Shown here: positions 1-9,448 of the stretch, piece by piece
Layout of the letters: the number at the start of each line of letters is the position of its first letter
Numbering within the stretch: the first letter of the stretch is position 1
Source: Saonia flava
GTDB lineage: Bacteria; Bacteroidota; Bacteroidia; Flavobacteriales; Flavobacteriaceae
Direction of reading: 5' to 3'
Assembly: GCF_011927795.1 (NCBI RefSeq)
Contig: NZ_JAATJJ010000001.1
Coordinates: 1,985,062 to 2,049,061, forward strand
DNA length: 64,000 nucleotides
Notes under the pieces: generated by a model
What the model was told of the DNA's origin: nothing
Database searches by the model: none
Seen by the model: the letters and a program-made list of their open reading frames with translations, nothing else
Program-made: the position numbers and the translations under genes

Positions 1-786
1 TTTGTGGGTTGTGTAGGAAAAGACCCTTTTGGCACCTTTTTACTTGATGTTCTAGAAAAAAACGATGTGGATATTTCATTGGCCCAACAATCCAAGACCT
101 TTACCACATTGGCATACGTTTCTATAGCAGAAGATGGGGAGCGCGACTTTGTTTTTAGCAGGGGTGCGGACAAGGAGTTAAAATATGACTCATCCCTAAA
201 AAAGGATTTTAAGGATAGTCTAATTCATTTTGGTGCAGCCACGGCTTTTTTGGGTGGTAAGTTGGAAGAGGCATATGGGCGATATTATTTTGACGCACTT
301 ACACAAGAAGCCTTCATAAGCTTTGATCCAAATTTTAGAAGCGACCTTTGGAAGGACGATGAAGCAACTTTTATTAAAAAATGCCTAATATTTATTGAAA
401 AAGCACATTTATGTAAGTTTAGCTTGGAAGAAGCATTGATTATTTCCGGAAAAGAAACCATTAATGATGCTTGTGACCATCTACATGAAACCGGCGCAAA
501 AATTATTGCAGTTACTTTAGGTGGTCAAGGCACCTACATTAGTGCCCCTAGCCTAAAATTGACCGTGCCAAGTATTAAGGTAAAGCCTGTGGATACCACG
601 GGTGCAGGGGACGCTTTTATTGGATGTCTGTTACAACAAATTGCAACTTTGAACAGTCCTTTTGATATTTTGGAAAACAACCAATTATTGCTTAAAATGG
701 TGACAAAGGCCAATAAAGCAGGGGCTCTTACAACAACGGGCTATGGAGCCATAGATTCTTTGCCCGCAAAAGAGCAATTAGATTAA
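1..786 (+). CDS. PfkB-family sugar kinase (fructokinase-like), 5' end missing
   Basis: The frame is open from the first base, so the start lies upstream; about 260 residues remain of a family usually 300-320 long. The visible part begins inside the first PfkB block (VGKDPFG) and contains the second signature DTTGAGDAFIG at visible residues 198-208, with the GAGD anion hole and catalytic Asp. The motif DPNFRSDLW in the middle resembles fructokinases. The enzyme would phosphorylate a sugar with ATP in the cytoplasm; the exact sugar cannot be read from the sequence. Its stop overlaps by four bases the stop of the convergent AlbA_2 gene. Confidence 0.85.
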   Translation, partial: FVGCVGKDPFGTFLLDVLEKNDVDISLAQQSKTFTTLAYVSIAEDGERDFVFSRGADKELKYDSSLKKDFKDSLIHFGAATAFLGGKLEEAYGRYYFDALTQEAFISFDPNFRSDLWKDDEATFIKKCLIFIEKAHLCKFSLEEALIISGKETINDACDHLHETGAKIIAVTLGGQGTYISAPSLKLTVPSIKVKPVDTTGAGDAFIGCLLQQIATLNSPFDILENNQLLLKMVTKANKAGALTTTGYGAIDSLPAKEQLD

Positions 787-1919
787 TTATACTGTACCTT
801 TCTTATTACCCGTAAAGATTCTTTTAAAGACTGATATATTTTTTCATTCTGTTTCTTAAGAACAGGTCTAGCCTTGGCCATTCTGTCTTTTGCCTCTTCA
901 AAGCCATTTAAAAAACAGATTAAATAGGTAGCTGGCAAAAGCTTTAAATCCATTTTTTCAGATGGATTGAGGTCTATGTTTTTGGTAAGCTTTGCCAACA
1001 ATGCATTGTTGGCATTTAGAATATGGTGTAATGTTTTTTTATCATACTGAGGTGGTTCAAAAATTAGATTGCTCTTAATGTTGTAGGTTCCATTTTCTGA
1101 AAAAGTAATAACCACTTTTTCCAACGGATAATATTTTTGTTGTGCTCCCAATCCCAATTGTACATATTCAATAGTAGTAAAAGAGTCGTCATCATAAGAA
1201 ATAGTTACCTCATCTAGAGCAGAATAAAACAATTTTACTTGCTCATTTATCAATTCTATATCCACTCTGGAGTAATATTCCTGTTTCTTTACCTTTTTAA
1301 GGTTTCCTGCCCAACAAACCACAAATTGCTCCTTAAAAACCTTGTAATTACTGGATAAGTCACGATGTCTATTATTGATAAAATCTATGACTCCATCTAG
1401 AGTAAATTCAATGTTGTTGCGGGCGTGTTGCTCAATGGTTGCGACAGTTGAGGAGTTAATGTCCTTCATTTCAATATCAAAAACCTTGGGCATACTAATA
1501 CTTCCTTCCCTAAAAAAAACCGACCCTCCATAATACTTCCAAATATTTCTTCTTAGGGAACATATTTTTCCATTGGATTTTATAGTGACCAACCCTACTA
1601 CCTTACCATCGCGTAATTGAGGAAATGGAATGTTTTCATAGGAAATTAAAGGCGGGTTATCCAAATAGGCATTTACCAGGTTTTGTATTTTGCTATCATC
1701 AAAAAAATCGACACCAACTATTTTGTTGTCTTCATCCTCTACCCCAATTACGATAAACGAGTTGTTTTTAGGGTTACTGTTGGCCAGAGCACAAACATGT
1801 TTTAAAAACTTCCCCTTGCCCTCTTTTTGACCAATATCAATAAATCGCTTTTTGTCGTAAAAACTATTTTCATCATTATGTGCCAGAAGGTTTTTTACAA
1901 GTAGGCGTTTATTAATCAT
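783..1919 (-). CDS. AlbA_2 (Schlafen-like) domain protein
   Basis: The N-terminal 140 residues resemble an AlbA_2 putative nucleic-acid-binding domain: a KEGKGKFLKHVCALAN segment followed by FIVIGVEDEDNKIVG, the usual strand-turn-strand with a conserved GV. The C-terminal 230 residues are not recognised. No transmembrane segment or signal peptide is visible, so it is probably cytoplasmic. The start codon overlaps the stop of the upstream dehydrogenase gene (ATGA), so the two are translationally coupled. The function is unknown; AlbA_2 proteins are often annotated as ATP-binding or as transcriptional regulators on weak grounds. Confidence 0.65.
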   Translation of the reverse strand: MINKRLLVKNLLAHNDENSFYDKKRFIDIGQKEGKGKFLKHVCALANSNPKNNSFIVIGVEDEDNKIVGVDFFDDSKIQNLVNAYLDNPPLISYENIPFPQLRDGKVVGLVTIKSNGKICSLRRNIWKYYGGSVFFREGSISMPKVFDIEMKDINSSTVATIEQHARNNIEFTLDGVIDFINNRHRDLSSNYKVFKEQFVVCWAGNLKKVKKQEYYSRVDIELINEQVKLFYSALDEVTISYDDDSFTTIEYVQLGLGAQQKYYPLEKVVITFSENGTYNIKSNLIFEPPQYDKKTLHHILNANNALLAKLTKNIDLNPSEKMDLKLLPATYLICFLNGFEEAKDRMAKARPVLKKQNEKIYQSLKESLRVIRKVQYN

Positions 1920-2674
1920 ATCGTTTTGTTCACAATGGTACTACTTGCCTGTGCTGTGGACATAACAACTAAATCCGCAATATTAACATGATAGGGACGG
2001 GTGACAACAAAATGGATGATCTCTGCTATATCCTCAGGTTTTAGTGGCTGAAAACCTTTATAGACATTATCGGCACGTTCTGTATCACCTTTAAAACGAA
2101 CGGTACTAAATTCCGTTTCTACCATTCCTGGGTTTACTGCGCCCACACGAATTCCATGTTTATTTAAATCTATTCGCATAGCCTGGTTTAATGCATCCAC
2201 AGCATGTTTGCTTGCGCAATACACATTTCCATTTGGGTATACCTCCTTTCCTGCGGTGGAACCAATATTGATAATGTGCCCAGCTCCTTTTTCTACCATT
2301 TTTGGAAAAATGGATTTGGATATGTAAAGCAATCCTTTCACATTAATGTCCAACATAGCATCCCAATCATCCGTATTGCCATCTTGTATGGGCTCTAAAC
2401 CATGGGCATTTCCAGCATTATTGATTAATATATCAATATCTGAAAAATCATTGGGCAACGACTCAATGGCCTTGAACACATCTTCTTTTTTCCTAATATC
2501 AAAGTTTAAGGTGTGTATCCTAGTGAATGGTGAAAGTTTCTTTTGTAATTGCTCGAGCCTATCCTTTCGCCTACCACAGAGAATCAATTTTATACCACTT
2601 TTGGCAAACAATTCCGCGGTTGATTTTCCTATGCCGCTTGTTGCCCCGGTAATTAATGCCGTTTTTTCTTTCAT
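1916..2674 (-). CDS. Short-chain dehydrogenase/reductase (YdfG-like)
   Basis: A classical SDR of 252 residues: the cofactor motif TGATSGIG lies at residues 9-16, NNAG near residues 85-88, a catalytic Ser in the INIGSTAG segment and the YxxxK pair in YCASKHAVDA. The GRRKDR segment after beta-2 (about residues 34-39) favours NADP(H). Length and motifs match YdfG-type reductases acting on 3-hydroxy acids or serine, but the substrate is not determined by the sequence. It is the first gene of a two-gene minus-strand unit with the AlbA_2 gene and is divergent from the moxR-bat operon across a 255-bp gap. Confidence 0.85.
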   Translation of the reverse strand: MKEKTALITGATSGIGKSTAELFAKSGIKLILCGRRKDRLEQLQKKLSPFTRIHTLNFDIRKKEDVFKAIESLPNDFSDIDILINNAGNAHGLEPIQDGNTDDWDAMLDINVKGLLYISKSIFPKMVEKGAGHIINIGSTAGKEVYPNGNVYCASKHAVDALNQAMRIDLNKHGIRVGAVNPGMVETEFSTVRFKGDTERADNVYKGFQPLKPEDIAEIIHFVVTRPYHVNIADLVVMSTAQASSTIVNKTI

Positions 2675-2874
2675 TTCTATAAATCTATTACTTTTCTGTA
2701 AGTCTCAGGTAATTAACTATTAACTCTCCAAATTTCCACAAAACAAGTATTTTTATATCTTGTATCCATAGTATGTGAAAATAAAAAATAAATCCCTTAA
2801 AGCATTCATAAAACTTGGGCCTTTATCAGTTTTTTAACCAATTATTAACAGCGCATGAGTAAATAAATTTTCAT

Positions 2875-2906
2875 TTTGCACTTTATTAAAATGCTTACTT
2901 AATTTG
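2875..2906 (+). promoter_or_regulatory. Bacteroidota-type promoter of the moxR-bat operon
   Basis: TTTG at the first four bases, a 20-nt spacer and TTAATTTG (one mismatch to TAnnTTTG) ending 23 bases before the MoxR start codon. The predicted transcription start would leave a leader of about 15-18 nt. Confidence 0.55.
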
Positions 2907-2929
2907 CGTAAAATTTAACTACAATCTGT

Positions 2930-3931
2930 ATGGAAGAAAATACAACAATTGATATTAGTGCGGTGAATGAGAAAATCGCTAAAGAAAGTGCTTTTATCGA
3001 CCTTCTTGTATTGGAAATGAACAAAGTCATTGTGGGCCAAAAGCACATGGTGGAAAGACTTTTAATAGGCCTTTTGGGGCAGGGACATATCCTTTTGGAA
3101 GGGGTTCCTGGACTTGCAAAAACATTGGCCATTAATACCTTGGCAAAAGCTGTGAAAGGTACTTTTAGCAGAATCCAGTTTACACCAGATTTATTGCCCG
3201 CAGATGTTGTGGGAACTATGATATATAATATCAAGGAGAACGACTTCTCCATTAAAAAAGGACCCATATTTGCCAACTTTGTACTGGCAGATGAGATAAA
3301 TAGGGCTCCTGCGAAAGTACAATCTGCTCTTTTGGAGGCCATGCAGGAAAAACAGGTTACAATTGGTGATGAAACTTTTATTTTAGACAAGCCTTTTTTG
3401 GTAATGGCAACACAAAATCCTGTAGAACAAGAGGGAACTTATCCTTTGCCTGAAGCACAGGTTGACAGGTTTATGCTAAAAACAGTCATAGATTATCCCA
3501 AATTGAACGAAGAGCAATTGATTATACGTCAAAATCTTAAAGGAGCTTACGAGGAAGTAAAACCTGTGGTAACCACAAAACAGATTCTATCGGCCCAAAA
3601 AGCGGTTAGAGAGGTCTATATGGATGAAAAAATTGAAAAATACATCCTTGATATTGTTTTTGCGACCCGTTATCCTGAAAAGTACAATTTAGAAAACTTA
3701 AAACCTCTTATAAGTTTTGGTGCATCGCCGCGTGGTAGTATCAACTTGGCAAATGCTGCTAAATGCTATGCCTTTATTAAGAGAAGGGGATATGTAGTGC
3801 CAGAGGATGTTAGGGCCATTGTCCATGATGTACTGCGCCACAGAATTGGCATTACTTACGAGGCTGAAGCAGAAAATATTACTTCAGAAGAAATCATTAA
3901 TAAGATTGTAAACGAAATTGAAGTGCCATAG
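2930..3931 (+). CDS. MoxR-family AAA+ ATPase
   Basis: A MoxR ATPase of 333 residues with Walker A GVPGLAKT at residues 58-65, Walker B with LADEINR near residues 119-125, sensor-1 ATQNP and an arginine-finger region, ending in the lid domain. MoxR proteins are cytoplasmic chaperone-like ATPases that work with von Willebrand A (VWA) proteins. Here it is the first gene of a run with DUF58, a membrane protein and batA-E, all on one strand, which fits metal-ion-dependent assembly or maturation of an envelope complex linked to aerotolerance and stress in Bacteroides. The inference that it acts on the Bat proteins rests on context. Confidence 0.93.
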   Translation: MEENTTIDISAVNEKIAKESAFIDLLVLEMNKVIVGQKHMVERLLIGLLGQGHILLEGVPGLAKTLAINTLAKAVKGTFSRIQFTPDLLPADVVGTMIYNIKENDFSIKKGPIFANFVLADEINRAPAKVQSALLEAMQEKQVTIGDETFILDKPFLVMATQNPVEQEGTYPLPEAQVDRFMLKTVIDYPKLNEEQLIIRQNLKGAYEEVKPVVTTKQILSAQKAVREVYMDEKIEKYILDIVFATRYPEKYNLENLKPLISFGASPRGSINLANAAKCYAFIKRRGYVVPEDVRAIVHDVLRHRIGITYEAEAENITSEEIINKIVNEIEVP

Positions 3932-4003
3932 GAAACTCCCTGCTGAGAGGTTGATTTTTTTTTTACAACCTACAACTAATGGCCTATAATTGTTTACAAA
4001 GAA

Positions 4004-4870
4004 ATGGATACTAAAGAATTACTAAAAAAAGTCCGTAAGATCGAGATAAAGACCAGGCGTCTTTCCGATCATATTTTTGGAGGGGAATATCATTCCACCT
4101 TCAAAGGGCGTGGCATGACCTTTAGTGAAGTACGCCAGTACCAATATGGTGATGATGTAAGGAGTATTGATTGGAATGTTACCGCGCGATACAACGAACC
4201 CTATATCAAAGTTTTTGAGGAAGAACGGGAATTGACCATGATGTTGATGGTGGATGTAAGCGGTTCGGAACTTTTTGGATCCAGCAATCAATTTAAAAAA
4301 GAGATTATCACAGAGATTTCTGCCACTTTAGCTTTTTCAGCCATGCAGAACAATGATAAAGCAGGTCTTATTTTGTTTTCTGATGAGGTAGAACTTTTTA
4401 TTCCACCTAAAAAAGGAAAAAGTCATGTGCTTAGAATTATTAGGGAGTTACTGGAGTTTAAACCAAAAAGCAACAAAACAGATATTGCTGAGGCCCTAAA
4501 GTACCTAACAAGTGTTATGAAAAAGAAAGCCATTGTATTTGTGCTTTCGGATTTTATAGCTGAGGATTATGAACGGACTTTAAAAATCACTGGCAACAAA
4601 CATGATGTTACTGGGATTAGGGTCTATGATCAAAGAGAGGAAAATATTCCCAATCTGGGCATGGTACAAATGTTGGATGCAGAAACAGGTGCTATACAAT
4701 TGGTAAACACACAATCCAAAAAGGTACGCCAAGCCTATGGGAAATATCATAAGGAGAGGGTAGATTACTTTACAGAAACCTTTACAAAATCTGGTTGTGG
4801 CTCACTTAGTTGCCGTGTTGATGAAAGTTATGTAAAAAAACTATTGGGATATTTTAAAAGAAGAGGATAA
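4004..4870 (+). CDS. DUF58 protein with VWA-like fold
   Basis: The DUF58 signature GDDVRSIDWNVTAR lies at residues 49-62, followed by a VWA-like metal site DVSGS at residues 84-88. No membrane segment is visible. DUF58 genes follow moxR in many bacteria, and the product is thought to be a partner of the ATPase. A 72-bp gap separates it from moxR and four bases separate it from the next gene, consistent with one transcript. Its biochemical role is not established. Confidence 0.9.
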   Translation: MDTKELLKKVRKIEIKTRRLSDHIFGGEYHSTFKGRGMTFSEVRQYQYGDDVRSIDWNVTARYNEPYIKVFEEERELTMMLMVDVSGSELFGSSNQFKKEIITEISATLAFSAMQNNDKAGLILFSDEVELFIPPKKGKSHVLRIIRELLEFKPKSNKTDIAEALKYLTSVMKKKAIVFVLSDFIAEDYERTLKITGNKHDVTGIRVYDQREENIPNLGMVQMLDAETGAIQLVNTQSKKVRQAYGKYHKERVDYFTETFTKSGCGSLSCRVDESYVKKLLGYFKRRG

Positions 4871-4874
4871 GTTA

Positions 4875-6524
4875 ATGAATAACGAAAAGTTGATAATGAA
4901 GAATTGTTTATCCTGCCAAGTATGGGGCGGAGTACTTTTTATTATTTTTTTTCTAAGTTCTTATTTCTCCTTTGCGCAAGTTTCTTCAGAAATTGATACC
5001 ACTTATATAAAAATTGGGGAACAAATTAAATATACGATAACCGTAGAAGCGGATTCTACCGATACCGTATTCTTCCCAGAAGAACAAACCTTTTCGCCCT
5101 TAGAAATGGTGGAAGCTTTAGCCATTGACACCACTAGAAAACAGAATAGGGTGACATTACAAAGAATTTATGCCCTTACCCAATTTGATTCTGGAGCTTA
5201 TACTATTCCACCACAAAGAATTGCCATTAATGAGAAGCCTTACTTAACAGATTCCGTTAGAGTAAATGTGGCCACTGTTCCAGTGGATACCATTGCCCAA
5301 AAAATGTATGACATTAAACCACTTATTAATGTAGACAAAAGTAATTTGGAGCTCTGGAAAACCCTTTTATGGATTCTCATTCCATTATTAATTATTATAG
5401 GGCTCATTTATTGGTTTGTCCTTAGAAAAAAGCCCTTGTCTGAAAAAGAAAAAGAAGCCTTATTACCTCCTTTTGACAGAGCTTTATTAGAACTAAAGCG
5501 TTTGGAAAGTTCTAAATATTTAATTCAAGATGAATACAAACAATACTATTCTGAACTTACAGATATTGTTCGCTCCTATTTGGAAGAAGATGTTCATGTT
5601 TCCGCTCTGGAAAGTACAACGGACCAATTAATTGATAGGTTGGAAATGCTAAAGGATGCAGGGGAATTGGATTTAGAGGAAGAAACCATTCAGCAATTTA
5701 AACAAATACTACAAACTGCGGATTTAGTAAAATTTGCCAAGTCCAAACCACCAACATCAGTAGCCGAGCAAGATAGAAAAGCAGTAGAGCAGATTGTTAT
5801 TAAAACCCACGAGGCTTTGCCAGAACCCAATGAAGAAGAATTACTACAAAACGAAGAGTATTTGGAAGAGCTTGCAAAAAAACAGCAAAGAAAAAAATGG
5901 TTTGTTGCGGCAGGCATTGTAACAGGTGTGCTTTTTTTTACAATGGCAAATGCCATTGTAAAATACGGTTTTACCTATGTAAAAGACACCGTTTTTGGCC
6001 ATCCCACTAAAGAATTATTGGAAGGGGAATGGGTATCCAGTTCCTATGGTTTTCCTCCAGTAAGTCTTGAAACGCCTGAGGTTCTTTTAAGGCAAGAGGT
6101 GAAATTACCTCCAGAGGCAAAAGCTACTGTAAAGGAATTGCAAACCTTTATGTACCGCAATGCTGATGCCTTGTTTACCGTTGCCACCACTTCTACTTCT
6201 TTTATGGAAGAGGTAGAACCAGATTTTGAGAAAACCGTAGAACAGCTTCTTAAAAATTTTGAGGATAAAGGAGCTAAAAACATAATTACCAAACAGGAGG
6301 AATTTAACACCATTACAGGCACAAAAGGTTTAAAAACATTTGGTTCTGGGAATTTTTCTGTACCAGAATCCAAGGAGCTTATTAAAGGAAAATATGTCAT
6401 TCTAAGTTTTGGTGGCAAAGGTTTTCAACAACAAATATTGATTTCTTGGTTAGATGGTGACACCTATGCCGAGGAGATTGTTGATAGGATATTACAATCT
6501 ATAGAAGTAAAAAACGAAGTTTAA
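4875..6524 (+). CDS. Membrane protein of the Bat operon (BatD-like N-terminus)
   Basis: It is a 549-residue protein with an N-terminal signal-type segment ending near SFAQ (residue 35), an extracytoplasmic beta-rich domain of about 120 residues opening with YIKIGEQIKYTITVEAD, a first membrane helix at residues 163-183, a cytoplasmic helical region of about 150 residues, and a second membrane helix near residues 342-360. The beginning resembles BatD-type domains, so it may be a second, divergent BatD. A methionine at residue 8 is an alternative start and gives a more typical signal peptide. It is packed tightly between DUF58 and batA. The C-terminal 180 residues are not recognised. Confidence 0.75.
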   Translation: MNNEKLIMKNCLSCQVWGGVLFIIFFLSSYFSFAQVSSEIDTTYIKIGEQIKYTITVEADSTDTVFFPEEQTFSPLEMVEALAIDTTRKQNRVTLQRIYALTQFDSGAYTIPPQRIAINEKPYLTDSVRVNVATVPVDTIAQKMYDIKPLINVDKSNLELWKTLLWILIPLLIIIGLIYWFVLRKKPLSEKEKEALLPPFDRALLELKRLESSKYLIQDEYKQYYSELTDIVRSYLEEDVHVSALESTTDQLIDRLEMLKDAGELDLEEETIQQFKQILQTADLVKFAKSKPPTSVAEQDRKAVEQIVIKTHEALPEPNEEELLQNEEYLEELAKKQQRKKWFVAAGIVTGVLFFTMANAIVKYGFTYVKDTVFGHPTKELLEGEWVSSSYGFPPVSLETPEVLLRQEVKLPPEAKATVKELQTFMYRNADALFTVATTSTSFMEEVEPDFEKTVEQLLKNFEDKGAKNIITKQEEFNTITGTKGLKTFGSGNFSVPESKELIKGKYVILSFGGKGFQQQILISWLDGDTYAEEIVDRILQSIEVKNEV

Positions 6525-7523
6525 ATGTTTAAAGATATTTCATTTGCAAACCCACAGTTCTTTTGGTTGTTTTTATTACTTCCATTGGCTTTGTTATGGT
6601 ATTTTTTTAAACACAATGAAGAGTCTGCCTCTCTTAAAATCTCAAGCATAAAAGGATTTACCGTCAATAATATTCTTCCCAAATTAAAACCTCTTTTGTT
6701 AATATTAAGATTAGTGGCTTTAGCTGCAATCATAACGGCTTTAGCCCGTCCGCAAACAGAAGATATTTCTACTAGAACAAAAACCACTAAGGGAATAGAT
6801 ATCGTCATGGCCATAGATGTTTCTTCCAGTATGTTGGCTCGTGATTTAAAACCTAATAGACTAGCTGCCCTTAAGGAAGTGGCAGCAGATTTTATTCGAC
6901 AACGCCCCAATGACAGAATAGGAGTGGTGGCCTATGCGGGAGAAAGCTACACCAAGACACCCATTACCAGTGATAAATCCATTGTCTTAAATGCCCTGAA
7001 GGAAATTACTTATGGACAATTAAATGACGGTACAGCTATTGGTATGGGCTTAGCAACATCCGTAAATAGGCTAAAAGAAAGCAAAGCCATTAGCAAAGTG
7101 ATTATACTTTTAACCGATGGAGTAAACAATTCTGGTTTTATAGAACCGCAAACGGCAGCAGATTTAGCCGTAGAGTTTAATATAAAAACATATACCATAG
7201 GTCTGGGAACAAATGGAAATGCACTCTCTCCTGTAGCATACAATGCAGATGGTTCTTTTAGATATGGAATGAGACAAGTAGAAATTGATGAAGATTTGTT
7301 AAAGAATATTGCCGAGGTTACTGGCGGGCAATATTTTAGGGCAACGGACAATGAGAAACTGGAGGAAATCTATGACGAAATAAACAAGCTGGAAAAAACC
7401 GAAGTAGAAGAGTTCAAATATTATAAGTACGAGGAAAAGTTTAGACCTTGGGTGCTTTTGGCAGGAGCTTTGCTAATATTAGAATGGCTCCTTAGAAACA
7501 CCTTATTTAGAAGTTTTATATAA
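6525..7523 (+). CDS. batA: BatA, VWA-domain membrane protein
   Basis: It has 332 residues: two N-terminal membrane helices (about 11-28 and 56-75), a VWA domain with metal site DVSSS at residues 98-102, further MIDAS elements (TDG in LLTDGVNNSG), and a C-terminal membrane helix around residues 308-326. This is the standard BatA plan; the VWA domain should face the periplasm. BatA belongs to the Bacteroides aerotolerance set and is thought to form a complex with BatB. Its start codon directly follows the stop of the preceding gene. Confidence 0.9.
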   Translation: MFKDISFANPQFFWLFLLLPLALLWYFFKHNEESASLKISSIKGFTVNNILPKLKPLLLILRLVALAAIITALARPQTEDISTRTKTTKGIDIVMAIDVSSSMLARDLKPNRLAALKEVAADFIRQRPNDRIGVVAYAGESYTKTPITSDKSIVLNALKEITYGQLNDGTAIGMGLATSVNRLKESKAISKVIILLTDGVNNSGFIEPQTAADLAVEFNIKTYTIGLGTNGNALSPVAYNADGSFRYGMRQVEIDEDLLKNIAEVTGGQYFRATDNEKLEEIYDEINKLEKTEVEEFKYYKYEEKFRPWVLLAGALLILEWLLRNTLFRSFI

Positions 7524-7524
7524 A

Positions 7525-8571
7525 ATGATTCAATTTGACGAAAAAATATATTTCTATCTACTGTTCATTATTCCAATAATGATAGTGGTCTTTGTGCTGC
7601 ATCAAATTTGGAAGGTTAGAACACAGAAGAAGTTTGGGGATTTGTCCCTTTTAAAACGGTTGACCCCAGATAAGTCCAACTTTAAGTCATCTTTAAAATT
7701 GATATTTCTTTTGTTGGGGCTTTTCTTTTTAATTATCGGTTTGGTCAATCCTAAAATTGGCACAAAACTGGAAACCGTAAAAAGGGAAGGTGTAGACATT
7801 GTTTTTGCTGTGGATGTTTCCAAAAGTATGCTGGCAGAGGATATTGCCCCCAACCGATTGGAAAAATCAAAACGATTGGTGTCAGAAATCATTAACCAAT
7901 TGGCTAGTGACCGAATTGGCATTATTGCCTACGCCGGTCAGGCTTTTCCACAATTGCCCATAACCACAGATTATGGTGCGGCCAAAATGTTCTTACAAGG
8001 AATGAATACGGACATGCTATCCTCTCAAGGAACAGCTATTAATGAAGCCATAGAATTGGCATCTACCTACTATGATGATGAGGAACAGACCAACAGGGTG
8101 TTATTCATAATTTCAGACGGCGAAGACCATTCAGAAGGAACAACAATAGATGCTGTTGAAAAAGCAGTGGAAGAGGGAATAAAGGTTTATACCATTGGTG
8201 TGGGTAAACCAAAAGGAGCGCCAATTCCAATAAAAAGAAATGGAGTTGTAGAAAGTTTAAAAAAGGATAGTCAAGGGGAGGTTGTTATTACCAAATTGAA
8301 TGAGGTTGTCCTAACCGATATTGCAGATGAAGGGAACGGAGAATATATCAATGGTTCCAATACGGAAGAAGCTGTTGAAATTATAAAGGAACAATTGGCA
8401 CAAATGGACAAAAAAGAGTTCGAAGCCAAACAATTTGCCGAATACAAAGATCAATTTCAATGGTTTTTGGGCTTGGGCTTATTATTCCTATTTTTAGATA
8501 TCTTTCTATTGGACAGAAAAACCAAATGGTTAAAGAAATTAAATTTGTTTAACGAGGAAGAAGATGAATAA
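7525..8571 (+). CDS. batB: BatB, VWA-domain membrane protein
   Basis: It is a paralogue of the gene before it, with the same plan: helices at about residues 8-26 and 58-74, MIDAS DVSKS at residues 97-101, ISDGEDHSEG as the later metal loop, and a C-terminal helix near residues 314-331. One base separates it from batA, and its 3' end overlaps the start of batC by eight bases. The tandem VWA pair followed by TPR genes identifies it as BatB rather than a second BatA. Confidence 0.9.
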   Translation: MIQFDEKIYFYLLFIIPIMIVVFVLHQIWKVRTQKKFGDLSLLKRLTPDKSNFKSSLKLIFLLLGLFFLIIGLVNPKIGTKLETVKREGVDIVFAVDVSKSMLAEDIAPNRLEKSKRLVSEIINQLASDRIGIIAYAGQAFPQLPITTDYGAAKMFLQGMNTDMLSSQGTAINEAIELASTYYDDEEQTNRVLFIISDGEDHSEGTTIDAVEKAVEEGIKVYTIGVGKPKGAPIPIKRNGVVESLKKDSQGEVVITKLNEVVLTDIADEGNGEYINGSNTEEAVEIIKEQLAQMDKKEFEAKQFAEYKDQFQWFLGLGLLFLFLDIFLLDRKTKWLKKLNLFNEEEDE

Positions 8572-9448
8572 TATGAAGAAGATACTTTACATTTTTTTTA
8601 TGTTCGGAGTATTGGGGTTTTCCCAAGAATCCGAAGATGGGAAAACTAACAAAAAGGACTTACAGACTTCCAAAAACCTTACATGGGAAGGCAATAAAGA
8701 CATTGCAGAAAATGATTTTATCAATGCCGAGGCAAATTATAGACGTGCCATATCAAAAAGTACAGATAATCCTGCTGCTTCCTATAATTTGGGGAATGCC
8801 TATTACAATAAAGAGACCTACAGTGAGGCATTCGGACGTTTTAAACAAGCTGGGGAGCTGGCATCGACCAAGGAAGAAAAACATCAGGCCTATCATAATA
8901 TGGGCAATGTTTTTATGAAAAGAAAAGAATATGAAAAAGCAGTTGAAGCCTATAAAGAAGCTTTAAGAAACGATTCCACAGATGAGGAGACACGTTATAA
9001 TTTGGCCTTGGCAAAAGAGTTGTTAAAAAAACAGCAGGACGAGGAGCAGAAAAACGACGAAAATAAAGACGACCAGAACCAGGAGGACAAAGAAGATAAA
9101 AACGAGGATAAAAAGGACGAAGGGGATAAAGAAAAAGACGATAAGGGGGAGCAGAAAGAAGATGAAAATAAGGACAAGGGTGACGAAGGTGACAAGGGAG
9201 ATGAAAAACCTGAAGAAAACAAGGAGGGAGATGGCGATAAAAAAGAAGAGGAGAAAAAACAGCCCAATGAAGGAGATAAACCCCAAGAACAACAACCTAG
9301 ACCTAACCAACTGTCTCCACAACAGGTACAGAACCTGTTAGAGGCCATGCAAAACGAAGAGAAAAAAGTACAAGAAAAAATAGATGCCCAAAAGGTAAAA
9401 GGTATTAAAACAAAAATGAAAAAGATTGGTAATGTCATTGGCAATTAA
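8564..9448 (+). CDS. batC: BatC, TPR protein with a long charged tail
   Basis: A short signal peptide (ending near GFSQ) is followed by TPR helices over about residues 35-145, with repeats such as PAASYNLGNAYYNKETYSEA, then roughly 95 residues made almost entirely of Asp, Glu, Lys and Asn (about 150-245), a PQQVQNLLEAM helix and a basic end. A second ATG nine bases downstream also gives an intact signal peptide. BatC is thought to scaffold the Bat complex in the periplasm. The gene overlaps batB at its start and batD at its end. The charged tail is low-complexity and poorly alignable. Confidence 0.87.
   Translation: MNNMKKILYIFFMFGVLGFSQESEDGKTNKKDLQTSKNLTWEGNKDIAENDFINAEANYRRAISKSTDNPAASYNLGNAYYNKETYSEAFGRFKQAGELASTKEEKHQAYHNMGNVFMKRKEYEKAVEAYKEALRNDSTDEETRYNLALAKELLKKQQDEEQKNDENKDDQNQEDKEDKNEDKKDEGDKEKDDKGEQKEDENKDKGDEGDKGDEKPEENKEGDGDKKEEEKKQPNEGDKPQEQQPRPNQLSPQQVQNLLEAMQNEEKKVQEKIDAQKVKGIKTKMKKIGNVIGN

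Noticed and set aside
2346-2723. Plus-strand frame opposite the first SDR gene
   Set aside because: Shadow of a clear SDR; no motif.
8995-9444. Long minus-strand frame opposite batC, rich in Ser, Phe and Cys
   Set aside because: It is the complement of the low-complexity GAA/GAT/AAA codons of BatC and has no independent support.
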